Shown here in pieces: positions 34,440 to 43,775 of a stretch of DNA of 64,000 nucleotides; within the stretch, counting starts at the first letter, position 1; the number at the start of each line of letters is the position of its first letter. This DNA comes from Bacteroides bouchesdurhonensis (GTDB lineage Bacteria; Bacteroidota; Bacteroidia; Bacteroidales; Bacteroidaceae), in the NCBI RefSeq assembly GCF_900155865.1, contig NZ_LT707006.1, positions 2,272,577 through 2,336,576 of the forward strand. The letters are read 5' to 3'. The position numbers and the translations under genes are program-made. Under the pieces are notes generated by a model that saw only the letters and a program-made list of their open reading frames with translations, was not told the DNA's origin and ran no database searches.

Positions 34440-36545
34440 TCATTCTGTATTCTTTTTATATTCTTTATAAAGTTCTTCCTGAGAACGGAAAAGAGATATC
34501 TTTGTTTCATCAACTGGCTGTTCCGAAAGAGTAGGGTAGATATCTTTCCAGGGGAGATTCTCTCCACTACCGTCTACGATATGTCCTTTCGCAGTATCAT
34601 GCAAATCATAATAAATAATTTGTTTCAAATCTGCTTGTATTTCTTTATTGTAAACTGGTACAAGTACTTCAATACGGTTATCCAAATTGCGTGGCATCCA
34701 GTCCGCAGAACCGATGTAATACTTCTCTTCTCCACCGTTAGAGAAAATAAAGATACGCGAATGCTCCAAATAACGATCGATAATTCCATTGATATGTATA
34801 TTTTCACTAACGTCCGGAATACCTGTTACTAAAGAACAATTACCTCGTACTAGCAGGTCAATACGAATACCGGCAGTCGAAGCCTCATAAAGTTTTTCTA
34901 TCAGCATGCGATCGGTTATATGATTTACCTTAGCCAGTATATAGGCATCTTTACCCTGCTTCTTATTTTTGATTTCTTTGTTGATAAGAGCTATTAGTCG
35001 TTTCCGCATATCATTCGGAGAAACCAGTAACTCACGAAAATTTACTGGAGTATAAGGCTTCTCAATAAAATTGAATACCTCATTCACCTCTTTTACGATT
35101 TGCCGATGAGCTGTCATAATTGTGTAATCTGTATACATACGTGCATTTCCTTCATGGAAATTGCCTGTACTTATACAAGCTATATCTCCATGACGAGATG
35201 CAATATGAACGAGTTTCGAGTGTATTTTCAACCCTTCCACACCGAAAATGACATGAATGCCTGCATCTTGCATTCTCTTGCTCCAATAGATATTGGAAGC
35301 TTCATCAAAACGAGCTAATAATTCGATAACTACTGTTACCTTCTTTCCATTCTTAGCAGCACAAATCAGTGCTTTAACCACTTTCGAATCTTTAGCCAGG
35401 CGGTAAAGTGCTATTTTGATACTTTTTACTTCCTTACTGATAGCTGCTTCACGAAGTACCCGTATAAAAGAGTCGAATGAATGGAACGGATAATGTAACG
35501 AACGATCTTTATAACGGATTAGCGTTAATAAACTTTCAGTACCATTCAACTCCGGTTTGAAGATTGGATACCAGACCGGGTATTTTAAATTTTTACGATT
35601 ACAGTCCGGGAATTTCATCAGGTCTTTGAAGTTATGATAACGGCCTCCTGCTACACGAGTATCATTTTTGTCTATATTTAGGCGTGTAATCAGTTTTTTT
35701 AGCAGATCTTGGGGCATCTGTTGATCATAAACAAAACGTATTGGTTCTCCTTTTTTTCTACTTTTCACTCCTTTTGAAATCTTTTGAAGTACTCCTGTAC
35801 GGAGATCACTATCTATTTCCATCTCAGCATCTTTGGTGAATTTAAAGGTATAGGCTTCGTAATCCGTATATTTCATACCGACAAATATCAGAGGCAAACA
35901 ATAGCGAATGACATCATCCAGAAACATAAGGTAGGTTTTGCCATCTACATCCGGGAGTTGAATGAAGCGTCCGAAATCGGCAGTTGGAAGCTCAATTACT
36001 GCATAATCTTTTTCCTTTATTTTTCCTTCCGTATCTTTTCTGATGAGACGGGTTGCCAGATAGATATTTTCGTCATTTTGATCGTCTAGAGGACGGCTAT
36101 TGATTAGTAAAACCGGATTTGTGGAACCATTTAGTCTGCTACGATAAAAGGAAGTGATAAATGCTTGTTGTTTCGGAGTCATCTCTGTTTCTTTGATGAC
36201 GAAAATGTTTTCTTGCTTCAGCTCTTCCATGATTTTGGCAAACGTTTCCTCAAACTGTTGATAGTATCGGTTATGTAGTTTGCCAATCTGTTTTAGAGTT
36301 TGTGAAGCTATTTCCTGTTCTTTTCGGATGTTTTTGTCGTCATATTCGATAATACGATTCAAAGTTGCTACGCGTACGCGAAAAAACTCATCCAGATTGT
36401 TCGAATAAATCCCAAGGAAAGTCAGACGTTCCAATAATGGGACTGCCGGGTTGGCAGCTTCAAGTAAGATGCGTTGGTTGAAATACATCCAGCTGATGTC
36501 ACGTTCCACATAAGGAAGTTTTTGCTTCTTGTCGTTTGATTTCAT
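34440..36545 (-). CDS. ppk1: Polyphosphate kinase 1
   Basis: A 701-residue enzyme that polymerises the gamma-phosphate of ATP into polyphosphate, peripheral to the membrane. The four-part PPK1 layout is intact: the N-domain starts YVERDISWMYFNQRILLEAA, and LERLTFLGIYSNNLDEFFRVR follows. The autophosphorylated His is in GLKIHSKLVHIASR and the second catalytic region in RYLEHSRIFIFSNGGEEKYYIGSADWMPRNLDNRIEV. Length is typical (about 690). It is divergent from the HdeD-like gene and is followed directly by the ppx remnant. A -7-like AACATTTG (36592-36585) and an inverted repeat (36588-36605) lie upstream. Confidence 0.95.
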   Translation of the reverse strand: MKSNDKKQKLPYVERDISWMYFNQRILLEAANPAVPLLERLTFLGIYSNNLDEFFRVRVATLNRIIEYDDKNIRKEQEIASQTLKQIGKLHNRYYQQFEETFAKIMEELKQENIFVIKETEMTPKQQAFITSFYRSRLNGSTNPVLLINSRPLDDQNDENIYLATRLIRKDTEGKIKEKDYAVIELPTADFGRFIQLPDVDGKTYLMFLDDVIRYCLPLIFVGMKYTDYEAYTFKFTKDAEMEIDSDLRTGVLQKISKGVKSRKKGEPIRFVYDQQMPQDLLKKLITRLNIDKNDTRVAGGRYHNFKDLMKFPDCNRKNLKYPVWYPIFKPELNGTESLLTLIRYKDRSLHYPFHSFDSFIRVLREAAISKEVKSIKIALYRLAKDSKVVKALICAAKNGKKVTVVIELLARFDEASNIYWSKRMQDAGIHVIFGVEGLKIHSKLVHIASRHGDIACISTGNFHEGNARMYTDYTIMTAHRQIVKEVNEVFNFIEKPYTPVNFRELLVSPNDMRKRLIALINKEIKNKKQGKDAYILAKVNHITDRMLIEKLYEASTAGIRIDLLVRGNCSLVTGIPDVSENIHINGIIDRYLEHSRIFIFSNGGEEKYYIGSADWMPRNLDNRIEVLVPVYNKEIQADLKQIIYYDLHDTAKGHIVDGSGENLPWKDIYPTLSEQPVDETKISLFRSQEELYKEYKKNTE

Positions 36546-36587
36546 AAAGAAAAACCTTTATTATTATTACCCAAGTATCGGATGCAA

Positions 36588-36605
36588 ATGTTATCGATAT
36601 AACAT
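36588..36605. promoter_or_regulatory. Small dyad between ppk and the HdeD-like gene
   Basis: ATGTTAT (36588-36594) and ATAACAT (36599-36605) form a 7-bp inverted repeat around CGAT. It overlaps the likely -7 region of ppk in the divergent intergenic space and could be an operator. No regulator can be assigned. Confidence 0.35.
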
Positions 36606-36713
36606 TTTTGATACGAACTTATTACAATCCGAGTTTGTTATTTTTATATATGGATAGAAACACTTATATTCGCAAAAGTATTGAAATAGACTTCGTTAAA
36701 AAATATAGAATAT

Positions 36714-37292
36714 ATGAAAACAATGAATTTTTCTCTTATTCGCATACTATTTGCATTAGTAATAGGTTTGGTATTGGTACTTTGGCCCGATGCGGCTGCC
36801 AATTATATTGTTATTACAGTAGGAATCGCTTTTTTACTTCCAGGTGTGATCAGTCTTATTAGCTACTTCGGACGGAAAAAGCCAGCGGATGGAATGTCTT
36901 TGCGTTTCCCGATTGAAGGGGTAGGCAGTTTGTTATTTGGTATTTGGCTGATCGTGATGCCTGATTTTTTTGCTGATGTACTGATGTTTTTGTTGGGCTT
37001 CATTCTGATGATGGGTGGAGTTCAACAGATCGCTTCTTTATCAATGGCGCGACGTTGGATGCCGGTTCCGGGAGCCTATTATCTGGTGCCTTCGCTGATT
37101 CTTATTGCAGGAATTGTTGCTTTATTCAATCCGACTGGGGTACGTAATACTGCATTTATTATTATCGGAATCACTAGTTTGGTATACTCAGTTTCAGAAT
37201 TGATAAATTGGTTTAAGTTTGCACGTCGTCGTCCTATGAATCCGGTTTCACATTCGGATGACGATATTGAAGATGCCAAAATAATAGAGTGA
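36714..37292 (+). CDS. HdeD/DUF308-family membrane protein
   Basis: A 192-residue inner-membrane protein with about six helices in three hairpins: LIRILFALVIGLVLVLWPD, YIVITVGIAFLLPGVISLISYF, then GVGSLLFGIWLIVMPDFFADVLMFLLGFILMMGGV, and two more. The repeated short helices with WPD/MPD turns are typical of DUF308/HdeD proteins, which in enterics are tied to acid resistance. A soluble acidic tail (SHSDDDIEDAKIIE) closes the protein. The start could also be the ATG at 36723. It is transcribed alone; a weak -7-like TATATTCG is at 36665-36672. Confidence 0.8.
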   Translation: MKTMNFSLIRILFALVIGLVLVLWPDAAANYIVITVGIAFLLPGVISLISYFGRKKPADGMSLRFPIEGVGSLLFGIWLIVMPDFFADVLMFLLGFILMMGGVQQIASLSMARRWMPVPGAYYLVPSLILIAGIVALFNPTGVRNTAFIIIGITSLVYSVSELINWFKFARRRPMNPVSHSDDDIEDAKIIE

Positions 37293-37385
37293 GTATATTG
37301 AGTATAAAAAGAAGAGGACTACTTCACAGTACCCCTCCCCACAAACTTAAAACAACCAACAAAAGAAATAGATAATCTCAATCTG

Positions 37386-37428
37386 AATGAGGCTATATCT
37401 TTTAAAGATATAACCTCATTTCTTTTTT
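37386..37428. terminator. Bidirectional terminator between the HdeD gene and glnN
   Basis: AATGAGG...TATATCTTT (37386-37402) pairs with AAAGATATA...CCTCATT (37404-37420), one mismatch, with a T-rich tract (TCTTTTTT) following on the plus strand. It abuts the glnN stop codon at 37427 on the other strand. Confidence 0.75.
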
Positions 37429-39616
37429 ATCTGATAAATAAGAGTTCTCTATATTTCGGCAGTGTCCACATTTGGTTATCCACGATAAGTTCGAGCTTGT
37501 CAATGTGATAACGGATTTCTTCCAGAGCCGGAACAATCGTGTCATGATAAGCAATTGCTTTCTCTCGTTCACTTTCAATTTTGTTTGCCACTTTGCGGGC
37601 CTCGACCATTGCATCCACATGTTCCTTGATGAAGGCCGTACGGTCAGCAATCTCTTCGATCAGTTCCAGATTTTTGGAAGAAAGTTTGGTAGCTTTTTCA
37701 GCCGGGAATAGAGACTGCATTTTATATACGTTATTAATCAAGTCGGTCTGATACTGAGTAGCAACCGGGATAATATGGTTCATAGCCAAGTCTCCTAAAA
37801 CTCGTGCTTCGATTTGAATTTTTTTGGTATACATTTCCCATTTCACCTCATTACGTGCCTCCAATTCTTTCTTTGTCATGACTCCGGTAGCTTCGAACAT
37901 TGCAATGCTTTCCGGTTTCAGATAATTATCGAAGATAACGGGAACACTGGTTTCGCAATCCAACCCACGACGGGCTGCTTCCGCTTTCCATTCGTCACTG
38001 TAACCGTTACCGTCAAAATGAATAGGTTTACATTCTTTGATATAACCGCGGATAATTTCCAGAATGGCGGAGATTTTCGGTTCTCCTTTCTCAATCAGGG
38101 TGTCTACATCTTTTTTGAACTTATTCAGCTGGTCGGCAACTGCTGTGTTCAAAGCTATCATAGCAGAAGCACAGTTTGCTTCGGAACCTACGGCACGAAA
38201 TTCGAACCGATTCCCGGTGAAGGCGAAAGGAGAAGTACGGTTACGATCAGTGTTATCAATTAACAGTTCGGGGATTTGCGGAATATCCAGCTTCATTCCT
38301 TGTTTACCGCTGAGATTGATCAAATCGTCTTTGGTACTGTTTTCAATGTGCTCTAATACTTGAGACAACTGCTTGCCAAGGAAGGAAGAGATGATTGCGG
38401 GAGGTGCTTCGTTGGCTCCCAGGCGGTGAGCATTGGTAGCACTGGAAATGGAAGCTTTCAATAATCCATTGTGGTGATAAACTGCCATTAAAGTATTCAC
38501 TACGAATGTAACAAAACGCAGGTTGTCTTCAGGGGTTTTGCCCGGTCCCATTAATAAGATACCCGTATCGGTACCTAGCGACCAGTTGTTGTGCTTACCG
38601 GAACCATTGACACCTTTGAACGGCTTTTCGTGCAGTAGCACACGAAAACCGTGACGACGACTTACCTTCCGCATTAATGACATGATAAGCAAGTTATGAT
38701 CATTTGCCAAGTTACATTCTTCAAAGATAGGTGCCAATTCGAATTGGTTCGGAGCAACCTCGTTATGACGGGTTTTCACCGGGATACCAAGTTTCAAAGC
38801 CTCAATTTCCAGATCCTTCATAAAAGCAGCTACCCGGGTTGGAATAGCACCGAAATAATGGTCTTCCAATTGTTGATTCTTTGCGCTATCGTGTCCCATA
38901 AGAGTGCGTCCCGTCATCAATAGATCTGGGCGGGCTGCATAGAGTCCTTCGTCTACAAGAAAATATTCTTGTTCCCAACCTAGATAAGCAACCACTTTCT
39001 TTACTTCCGGATTAAAATAATGACAAACGGAAGTTGCTGCTTTATCTACGGCACGAAGTGCTTTCAATAATGGAGCCTTATAGTCAAGTGCCTCACCGGT
39101 ATATGCGATAAATACAGTCGGGATGCAAAGCGTATCATCAACAATAAATGCAGGTGATGAAGGATCCCATGCACTGTAGCCGCGAGCTTCGAATGTGTTA
39201 CGAATACCACCATTGGGGAAAGAAGAAGCATCCGGTTCTTGCTGTACTAACAGTTTGCCTGTAAACTCTTCCATCATACCACCTTTTCCGTCGTGTTCAA
39301 CAAAAGCATCATGCTTTTCTGCTGTACCTTCGGTCAGTGGTGCAAACCAATGTGTATAATGGGTAGCACCCATTTCAATAGCCCATTTCTTCATTCCGGC
39401 AGCTACTTCGTCGGCAATGCTGCGGTCGAGTGGGGCACCGTTGTCAATTGCGTCAATCAGTGTGTTGTATACCTTGCTGGGCAGGTATTTAAACATCTTT
39501 TCTTTGTTGAAGACATACTTGCCGAAATATTCCGAAGGACGTTCGGCAGGCGTTGCTACTTCCACTGCTTTCTTTTTGAAGGCTGTTTCTACTACTCTGA
39601 ATCTTAGTTTTGACAT
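37427..39616 (-). CDS. glnN: Glutamine synthetase type III
   Basis: A 729-residue cytoplasmic enzyme forming glutamine from glutamate, ammonium and ATP; GSIII forms dodecamers and is the main form in Bacteroides. The family is clear from length (GSI is about 450) and motifs: RPSEYFGKYVFNKEKM, THWFAPLTEGTAEKHDAF, VKTRHNEVAPNQFELAPIFEECN, and SGKHNNWSLGTD in the ATP/glutamate site. No adenylylation Tyr motif of GSI is present. It is the last gene after glnB and amtB but is separated from amtB by 143 nt with a hairpin (39677-39706), so it may also have its own promoter. Confidence 0.95.
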   Translation of the reverse strand: MSKLRFRVVETAFKKKAVEVATPAERPSEYFGKYVFNKEKMFKYLPSKVYNTLIDAIDNGAPLDRSIADEVAAGMKKWAIEMGATHYTHWFAPLTEGTAEKHDAFVEHDGKGGMMEEFTGKLLVQQEPDASSFPNGGIRNTFEARGYSAWDPSSPAFIVDDTLCIPTVFIAYTGEALDYKAPLLKALRAVDKAATSVCHYFNPEVKKVVAYLGWEQEYFLVDEGLYAARPDLLMTGRTLMGHDSAKNQQLEDHYFGAIPTRVAAFMKDLEIEALKLGIPVKTRHNEVAPNQFELAPIFEECNLANDHNLLIMSLMRKVSRRHGFRVLLHEKPFKGVNGSGKHNNWSLGTDTGILLMGPGKTPEDNLRFVTFVVNTLMAVYHHNGLLKASISSATNAHRLGANEAPPAIISSFLGKQLSQVLEHIENSTKDDLINLSGKQGMKLDIPQIPELLIDNTDRNRTSPFAFTGNRFEFRAVGSEANCASAMIALNTAVADQLNKFKKDVDTLIEKGEPKISAILEIIRGYIKECKPIHFDGNGYSDEWKAEAARRGLDCETSVPVIFDNYLKPESIAMFEATGVMTKKELEARNEVKWEMYTKKIQIEARVLGDLAMNHIIPVATQYQTDLINNVYKMQSLFPAEKATKLSSKNLELIEEIADRTAFIKEHVDAMVEARKVANKIESEREKAIAYHDTIVPALEEIRYHIDKLELIVDNQMWTLPKYRELLFIR

Positions 39617-39676
39617 AATTACCTAATTAATTTGTTGTTTAATATATTAGAGTCTATAATCACTTTCTTTTTAAAC

Positions 39677-39706
39677 TTCCGGGTAGGCGGTCAAACCTGC
39701 CCGGAA
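39677..39706 (-). terminator. Hairpin between amtB and glnN
   Basis: TTCCGGG (39677-39683) and CCCGGAA (39700-39706), with AGG/CCT inside, form a GC-rich stem 54 nt past the amtB stop. On the minus strand GTTTAAAAAG follows, a weak U tract. It may end or attenuate the amtB transcript before glnN. Confidence 0.5.
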
Positions 39707-39759
39707 TGATATTTGTTTCGTTGTACAAAATCTGTTTTATAAGCAATAAACCGTTTATT

Positions 39760-41193
39760 TTAGTTATAAGCAGACTCTCCATGCTCGTAAATATCGAGCC
39801 CTTCTTCTTCCACACGTGCCGAAACGCGAAGTCCGTGAATTTTATCAAGTGCTTTGAATATGATGAATCCCATACTTGCCGCCCATGCACCGACAACCAA
39901 AGCACCGAATATCTGTGCCCCGAAGAAACCATAACCGTGTCCGTAGAATACTCCTTCACTGACGGAGAAGAGCCCGGTCAGGATTGTTCCGAGGCATCCA
40001 CATACTCCATGTACAGAGGAGGCACCTACAGGATCGTCTATTTTTAGAATGCGGTCAATAAATTCGACAGAGAAGATCATTACCACGCCACAGATTGCAC
40101 CGATGATAACTGCTCCTGCTGCGGAAACTGCATCACATCCTGCAGTGATACCTACCAAACCTGCTAAAATACCGTTCAACGTTAAGGAGAGTGAGGGTTT
40201 GCTGTATTTTATCCAGCTTACTAGCAGAGCGAAGAAGCCACCCGCACAAGCTGCGAGGTTAGTAGTCAGAAATACGTGTGAGATAGCTTCCTGATCGGCT
40301 GTCGTAGCAGCAGCCAGTTGTGAACCGGGATTAAACCCGAACCATCCGAACCATAGAATGAATACTCCGAGGGCAGCAATGGTCAAATTGTGTCCGGGGA
40401 TTGCTTTTGACTTACCGTCTTTTCCATATTTACCGATACGGGGACCCAGAATGGCGGCTCCTACTAATGAAATCCAACCTCCGACAGAGTGGACAATGGT
40501 GGAACCTGCGAAATCATGAAAGGTAGTTCCGAAAAGATCCATCATGAATGATCCTTCTTCACCGTTCATCAGCCAACCTCCTCCCCATGTCCAGTGACCC
40601 GAAACCGGATAAATTAATACACTGATAAAAATGGTGTAGACTAAATACATGGAAAACTTTGTACGTTCTGCCATTGCTCCTGATACAATGGTAGCTGCGG
40701 TTGCACAAAATACAGTTTGGAATATCAGAAAACCTTCTCTAGGTAATTCGGAATCTAAAAAGGAAAGATTGAAGAAGTGAGGCATTCCAACGAATCCGCC
40801 TACTCCAAACATTAGTCCAAATCCGATAAACCAATACAAAAGGGAACCGAACATAAAGTCTACAAAGTTTTTCATTAAAATGTTAGCGGTGTTTTTTGTA
40901 CGGGTGAATCCTGCTTCCACAAGAGCGAATCCCGGTTGCATGAAAAATACCAGCATTGCGGCTAACAACATCCATACAGTATTCAGTCCTGTTGCTAATT
41001 CTGTGATATTATCGGTTGCTGCTTCCATAGTAGGGGAGGCTACTATAGTATCTGTAACCGTTTCTATTACTTCTGCACTTGTGGAGGAGGTGCTACTGTC
41101 TTGTGCGAAAGTTTCTGTTGTGAGGCTCAGTGCAAAAAGCATAGCACTGGCTATACACAGCTTTATAAGGCTGCGTTTTTTATATATATCCAT
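39760..41193 (-). CDS. amtB: Ammonium transporter
   Basis: A 477-residue inner-membrane ammonium channel. An N-terminal signal-like segment (SAMLFALSLTTETFAQ) and a Ser/Thr linker precede eleven helices, including FMQPGFALVEAGFTRTKN, the pore region DFAGSTIVHSVGG with a conserved pore His, and HGVCGCLGTI with the second. The C-terminal tail (ALDKIHGLRVSARVEEEGLDIYEHGESAYN) carries the conserved segment that contacts P-II. It is encoded 76 nt after the P-II gene, the usual regulatory pairing. Confidence 0.95.
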   Translation of the reverse strand: MDIYKKRSLIKLCIASAMLFALSLTTETFAQDSSTSSTSAEVIETVTDTIVASPTMEAATDNITELATGLNTVWMLLAAMLVFFMQPGFALVEAGFTRTKNTANILMKNFVDFMFGSLLYWFIGFGLMFGVGGFVGMPHFFNLSFLDSELPREGFLIFQTVFCATAATIVSGAMAERTKFSMYLVYTIFISVLIYPVSGHWTWGGGWLMNGEEGSFMMDLFGTTFHDFAGSTIVHSVGGWISLVGAAILGPRIGKYGKDGKSKAIPGHNLTIAALGVFILWFGWFGFNPGSQLAAATTADQEAISHVFLTTNLAACAGGFFALLVSWIKYSKPSLSLTLNGILAGLVGITAGCDAVSAAGAVIIGAICGVVMIFSVEFIDRILKIDDPVGASSVHGVCGCLGTILTGLFSVSEGVFYGHGYGFFGAQIFGALVVGAWAASMGFIIFKALDKIHGLRVSARVEEEGLDIYEHGESAYN

Positions 41194-41269
41194 AATGTAA
41201 TATCTTTAGATTTATAATATCTATTTATTGTAATCAGAGGTGCTCCGAACCTTATTGTTTATCTTGAAA

Positions 41270-41626
41270 TTAACGTTCCTGTTCGGCATTATAAAGAGCG
41301 ATATCACCTCTTTCTGCAGTCCGGATACGAATGGCATCTTCTATGGGGATAACGAAGATACGTCCGTCACCAATTTCTCCGGTTTGTGCAGCCTTGATGA
41401 TCGCCTGTACGGTCTTTTCTGCATTCTTATCACGTACTACAATAGAAATCAAAATGCGTTCGATGCTACTGGTATCATACACTACGCCGCGGTAGATACG
41501 TCCTTGTCTTGCTTTTCCAATACCTCTCACATCATAGTATGAGAACCATTCGATATCCGCTTCCAGAAGAGCTTCTTTCACGTCTTCAAATTTTGTTTTG
41601 CGGATAATTGCTTCAATCTTTTTCAT
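41270..41626 (-). CDS. glnB: P-II nitrogen regulatory protein
   Basis: A 118-residue trimeric signal protein that senses 2-oxoglutarate and ATP/ADP and blocks AmtB when ammonium is high. The start MKKIEAIIRKTKFEDVKEAL and the C-terminal GEIGDGRIFVIPIEDAIRIRTAERGD are diagnostic. The T-loop (about residues 37-55) reads GKARQGRIYRGVVYD, with Tyr50 at the position of the uridylylated Tyr51 of enteric proteins, but flanking residues differ, so modification is uncertain. It lies between a porin gene and amtB. It could be called glnK because of the amtB link. Confidence 0.93.
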   Translation of the reverse strand: MKKIEAIIRKTKFEDVKEALLEADIEWFSYYDVRGIGKARQGRIYRGVVYDTSSIERILISIVVRDKNAEKTVQAIIKAAQTGEIGDGRIFVIPIEDAIRIRTAERGDIALYNAEQER

Positions 41627-41668
41627 ACACCTTACTTGTTAGTGTGACTTATTCTTTTTTTTACTCTC

Positions 41669-42415
41669 TTAAAAACTTAGCCCGAATGTGAAGTAAGCTC
41701 CCTCGGTACGGGGATTTACTGTTACTTTGGCAAAGGCAGGAAGGGTGAACGAACTAGTTACCTTCATGTCTTTTGCAGCACTGAGGCTGACATCGGAAAC
41801 ACAGAATCCACTGGTGTAACCGTTATAGAAAGTCGTTTCCCAAGGTACCATACCTAAATCCACATTCCATTCAAGTCCTCCGAAAGTTAATGGAACACTG
41901 ACTGCCAGATAGGAAGAATAAGCTCTTTTCCCATTTTTTTTGATACCGTCATTTCCTGCAAAGTTGGTATACCAATTTACAACCATAGGACCGAAATCAT
42001 AGCCAATCTGTGCTTCAAATACATGTGCTGTAGAATATGTTCCGTAATGAAAATATTCCCCGGAGGTAGGCATTCCTGTTTTAAAGTTGTCACCTTGATT
42101 AAACCAATAGTCGGTTACTGAGAAACTAAAACCTCCGGTCGAATATCCAAGAGTTAAATCCAGTTCTTTTGTATCGGATGACTCAATACCGGCCGATCCC
42201 CAAGCTCCCAGTGAGAAACCTTTGTAGCTAGCTGCTAAAGAAGGTTGTATGCTAACGCCTCCTAAATGCTGACCACGCCAGATATAACCACTGACCAAAT
42301 CCGCTCCTACAGAAGCCTCCAGATTGTCCTGTGCCATCATTCCGGATGATGGGGCAAGAGTTGCAAGTATAGTCAATGCTATTACTTTCAATTTTTTGTT
42401 CATCGTCGTTTTCAT
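41669..42415 (-). CDS. TorF-type outer-membrane porin
   Basis: A 248-residue outer-membrane protein with a signal peptide ending SGMMAQ and a barrel that begins EASVGADLVSGYIWRGQHLGGVSIQPSLAA, the Gcw_chp/TorF signature. The C-terminus is FTFGLSF, a barrel-assembly signal. A second in-frame ATG at 42403 is also possible. It precedes glnB by 42 nt in the nitrogen cluster, which suggests it admits ammonium or a small nitrogen compound through the outer membrane. The link is from location only. It lies 77 nt after dapL. Confidence 0.78.
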   Translation of the reverse strand: MKTTMNKKLKVIALTILATLAPSSGMMAQDNLEASVGADLVSGYIWRGQHLGGVSIQPSLAASYKGFSLGAWGSAGIESSDTKELDLTLGYSTGGFSFSVTDYWFNQGDNFKTGMPTSGEYFHYGTYSTAHVFEAQIGYDFGPMVVNWYTNFAGNDGIKKNGKRAYSSYLAVSVPLTFGGLEWNVDLGMVPWETTFYNGYTSGFCVSDVSLSAAKDMKVTSSFTLPAFAKVTVNPRTEGAYFTFGLSF

Positions 42416-42492
42416 TGTCTTTTTACCTTTAAATAGTTAGAAAAATGTGGATGTACGGTCCATGTGTTATATAGTAGCGCGCAAAATACTAT

Positions 42493-43725
42493 CTAAAGCC
42501 AGTTCTTGATTCTTCTCATTGCTTCTATGCAATCATTGCGGTCCCCGAATGCTGTTAAGCGAATGTAGCCTTCTCCACTGGGACCAAACCCTACACCGGG
42601 AGTACCGACTACATTGGCTTCATACAACATTTGTTCGAAGAATCGCCAAGAAGAAATTCCGTTGGGCGTTTTTAGCCATAAGTAAGGAGCGTTTACTCCT
42701 CCATATACTTTCAAACCTGTTGCTTCCAGTCCTTCTTTCATGATTTTAGCATTAGTCATGTAGTAATGTATGGTTTCTTTCACCTGTTCTTTCCCTTCTA
42801 TACTGTATACTGCTTCCGCAGCACGCTGGGTGATATAAGAAGTTCCGTTGAATTTTGTACATTGGCGTCGATTCCATAATCTGTTGAGTGGAATGCGGTT
42901 ACCTTCCAAAGTCGCTGCAGTCAGTTCTTTGGGTACAACTGTATATCCGCAACGTACTCCCGTAAAACCAGCAGTTTTTGAGAAACTGCGGAATTCAATG
43001 GCACACTTCCTGGCTCCTTTGATTTCATAAATGGAATGGGGGACATCTGCATCTTGAATATAAGCTTCATATGCAGCGTCAAATAAAATCAGCGTATCGT
43101 TCGCCAAAGCATAATCCACCCATTTCTTTAACTCCGGTTTGGTCAATGTAGTCCCGGTTGGATTATTCGGATAACAGAGATAAATGATGTCTATCCTTTT
43201 ATCCGGGATTTCCGGAATAAAATTGTTTTCGCTCGTACAAGGCATATAAGTAACATTACTCCATTTGCCTATCTCTTCTTCCAATATTCCGGCACGTCCA
43301 CACATCACGTTACTATCAATGTATACCGGATAAATAGGATCTGTTACTCCCACGCTGTTGTCATGCCGAAGAATATCACCAATATTGCCGGTATCACTTT
43401 TCGCTCCGTCATTAATGAATATTTCTGATGTTGAGAAATGGATACCTCGTGAGGTGAAATCATTTTTTATAATTGCTTCAATTAGGAACTCATAACCCTG
43501 CTCAGGACCATATCCGCGAAAGGTGTCTTTATTAGCCAACTCATCAACTGCTTTGTGCATGGCTTCAATACAAGCTTTCGGAAGCGGTTGGGTGACATCA
43601 CCGATACCTAAGCGGATGATGTCCTGTTTAGGGTGCGTTATCCTGAATGTATTAACTTTTTTCGCTATATCCGAAAATAAATAACTTCCGGGTAGTTTTA
43701 AAAAATGTTCGTTTACTAGTGCCAT
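42493..43725 (-). CDS. dapL: LL-diaminopimelate aminotransferase
   Basis: A 410-residue class I/II PLP aminotransferase converting tetrahydrodipicolinate and glutamate directly to LL-diaminopimelate in lysine and peptidoglycan synthesis. The PLP lysine is in FRSFSKTAGFTGVRCGY. Other features include LGIGDVTQPLPKACIEAM, FINDGAKSDTGNI and YLCYPNNPTGTTLT. The gene next upstream is dapF (50-nt gap), the following enzyme in the pathway. The pair with DapL replaces the succinylase branch. Length matches characterised DapL (about 410). Confidence 0.95.
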   Translation of the reverse strand: MALVNEHFLKLPGSYLFSDIAKKVNTFRITHPKQDIIRLGIGDVTQPLPKACIEAMHKAVDELANKDTFRGYGPEQGYEFLIEAIIKNDFTSRGIHFSTSEIFINDGAKSDTGNIGDILRHDNSVGVTDPIYPVYIDSNVMCGRAGILEEEIGKWSNVTYMPCTSENNFIPEIPDKRIDIIYLCYPNNPTGTTLTKPELKKWVDYALANDTLILFDAAYEAYIQDADVPHSIYEIKGARKCAIEFRSFSKTAGFTGVRCGYTVVPKELTAATLEGNRIPLNRLWNRRQCTKFNGTSYITQRAAEAVYSIEGKEQVKETIHYYMTNAKIMKEGLEATGLKVYGGVNAPYLWLKTPNGISSWRFFEQMLYEANVVGTPGVGFGPSGEGYIRLTAFGDRNDCIEAMRRIKNWL

Positions 43726-43775
43726 ATTGTTATTGTTTTAAGTTTCTTCAATTTATTGTTGTTATGCCTTCAATA

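Noticed and set aside
34338..34832. A 164-codon plus-strand frame overlapping ppk
   Set aside because: It is the antisense of a clear polyphosphate kinase gene with low-complexity hydrophobic composition and no start context.
41570..41700. Possible sigma-54 promoter near glnB
   Set aside because: No TGGCAC-N5-TTGC pattern with correct spacing was found on the minus strand upstream of the nitrogen genes.
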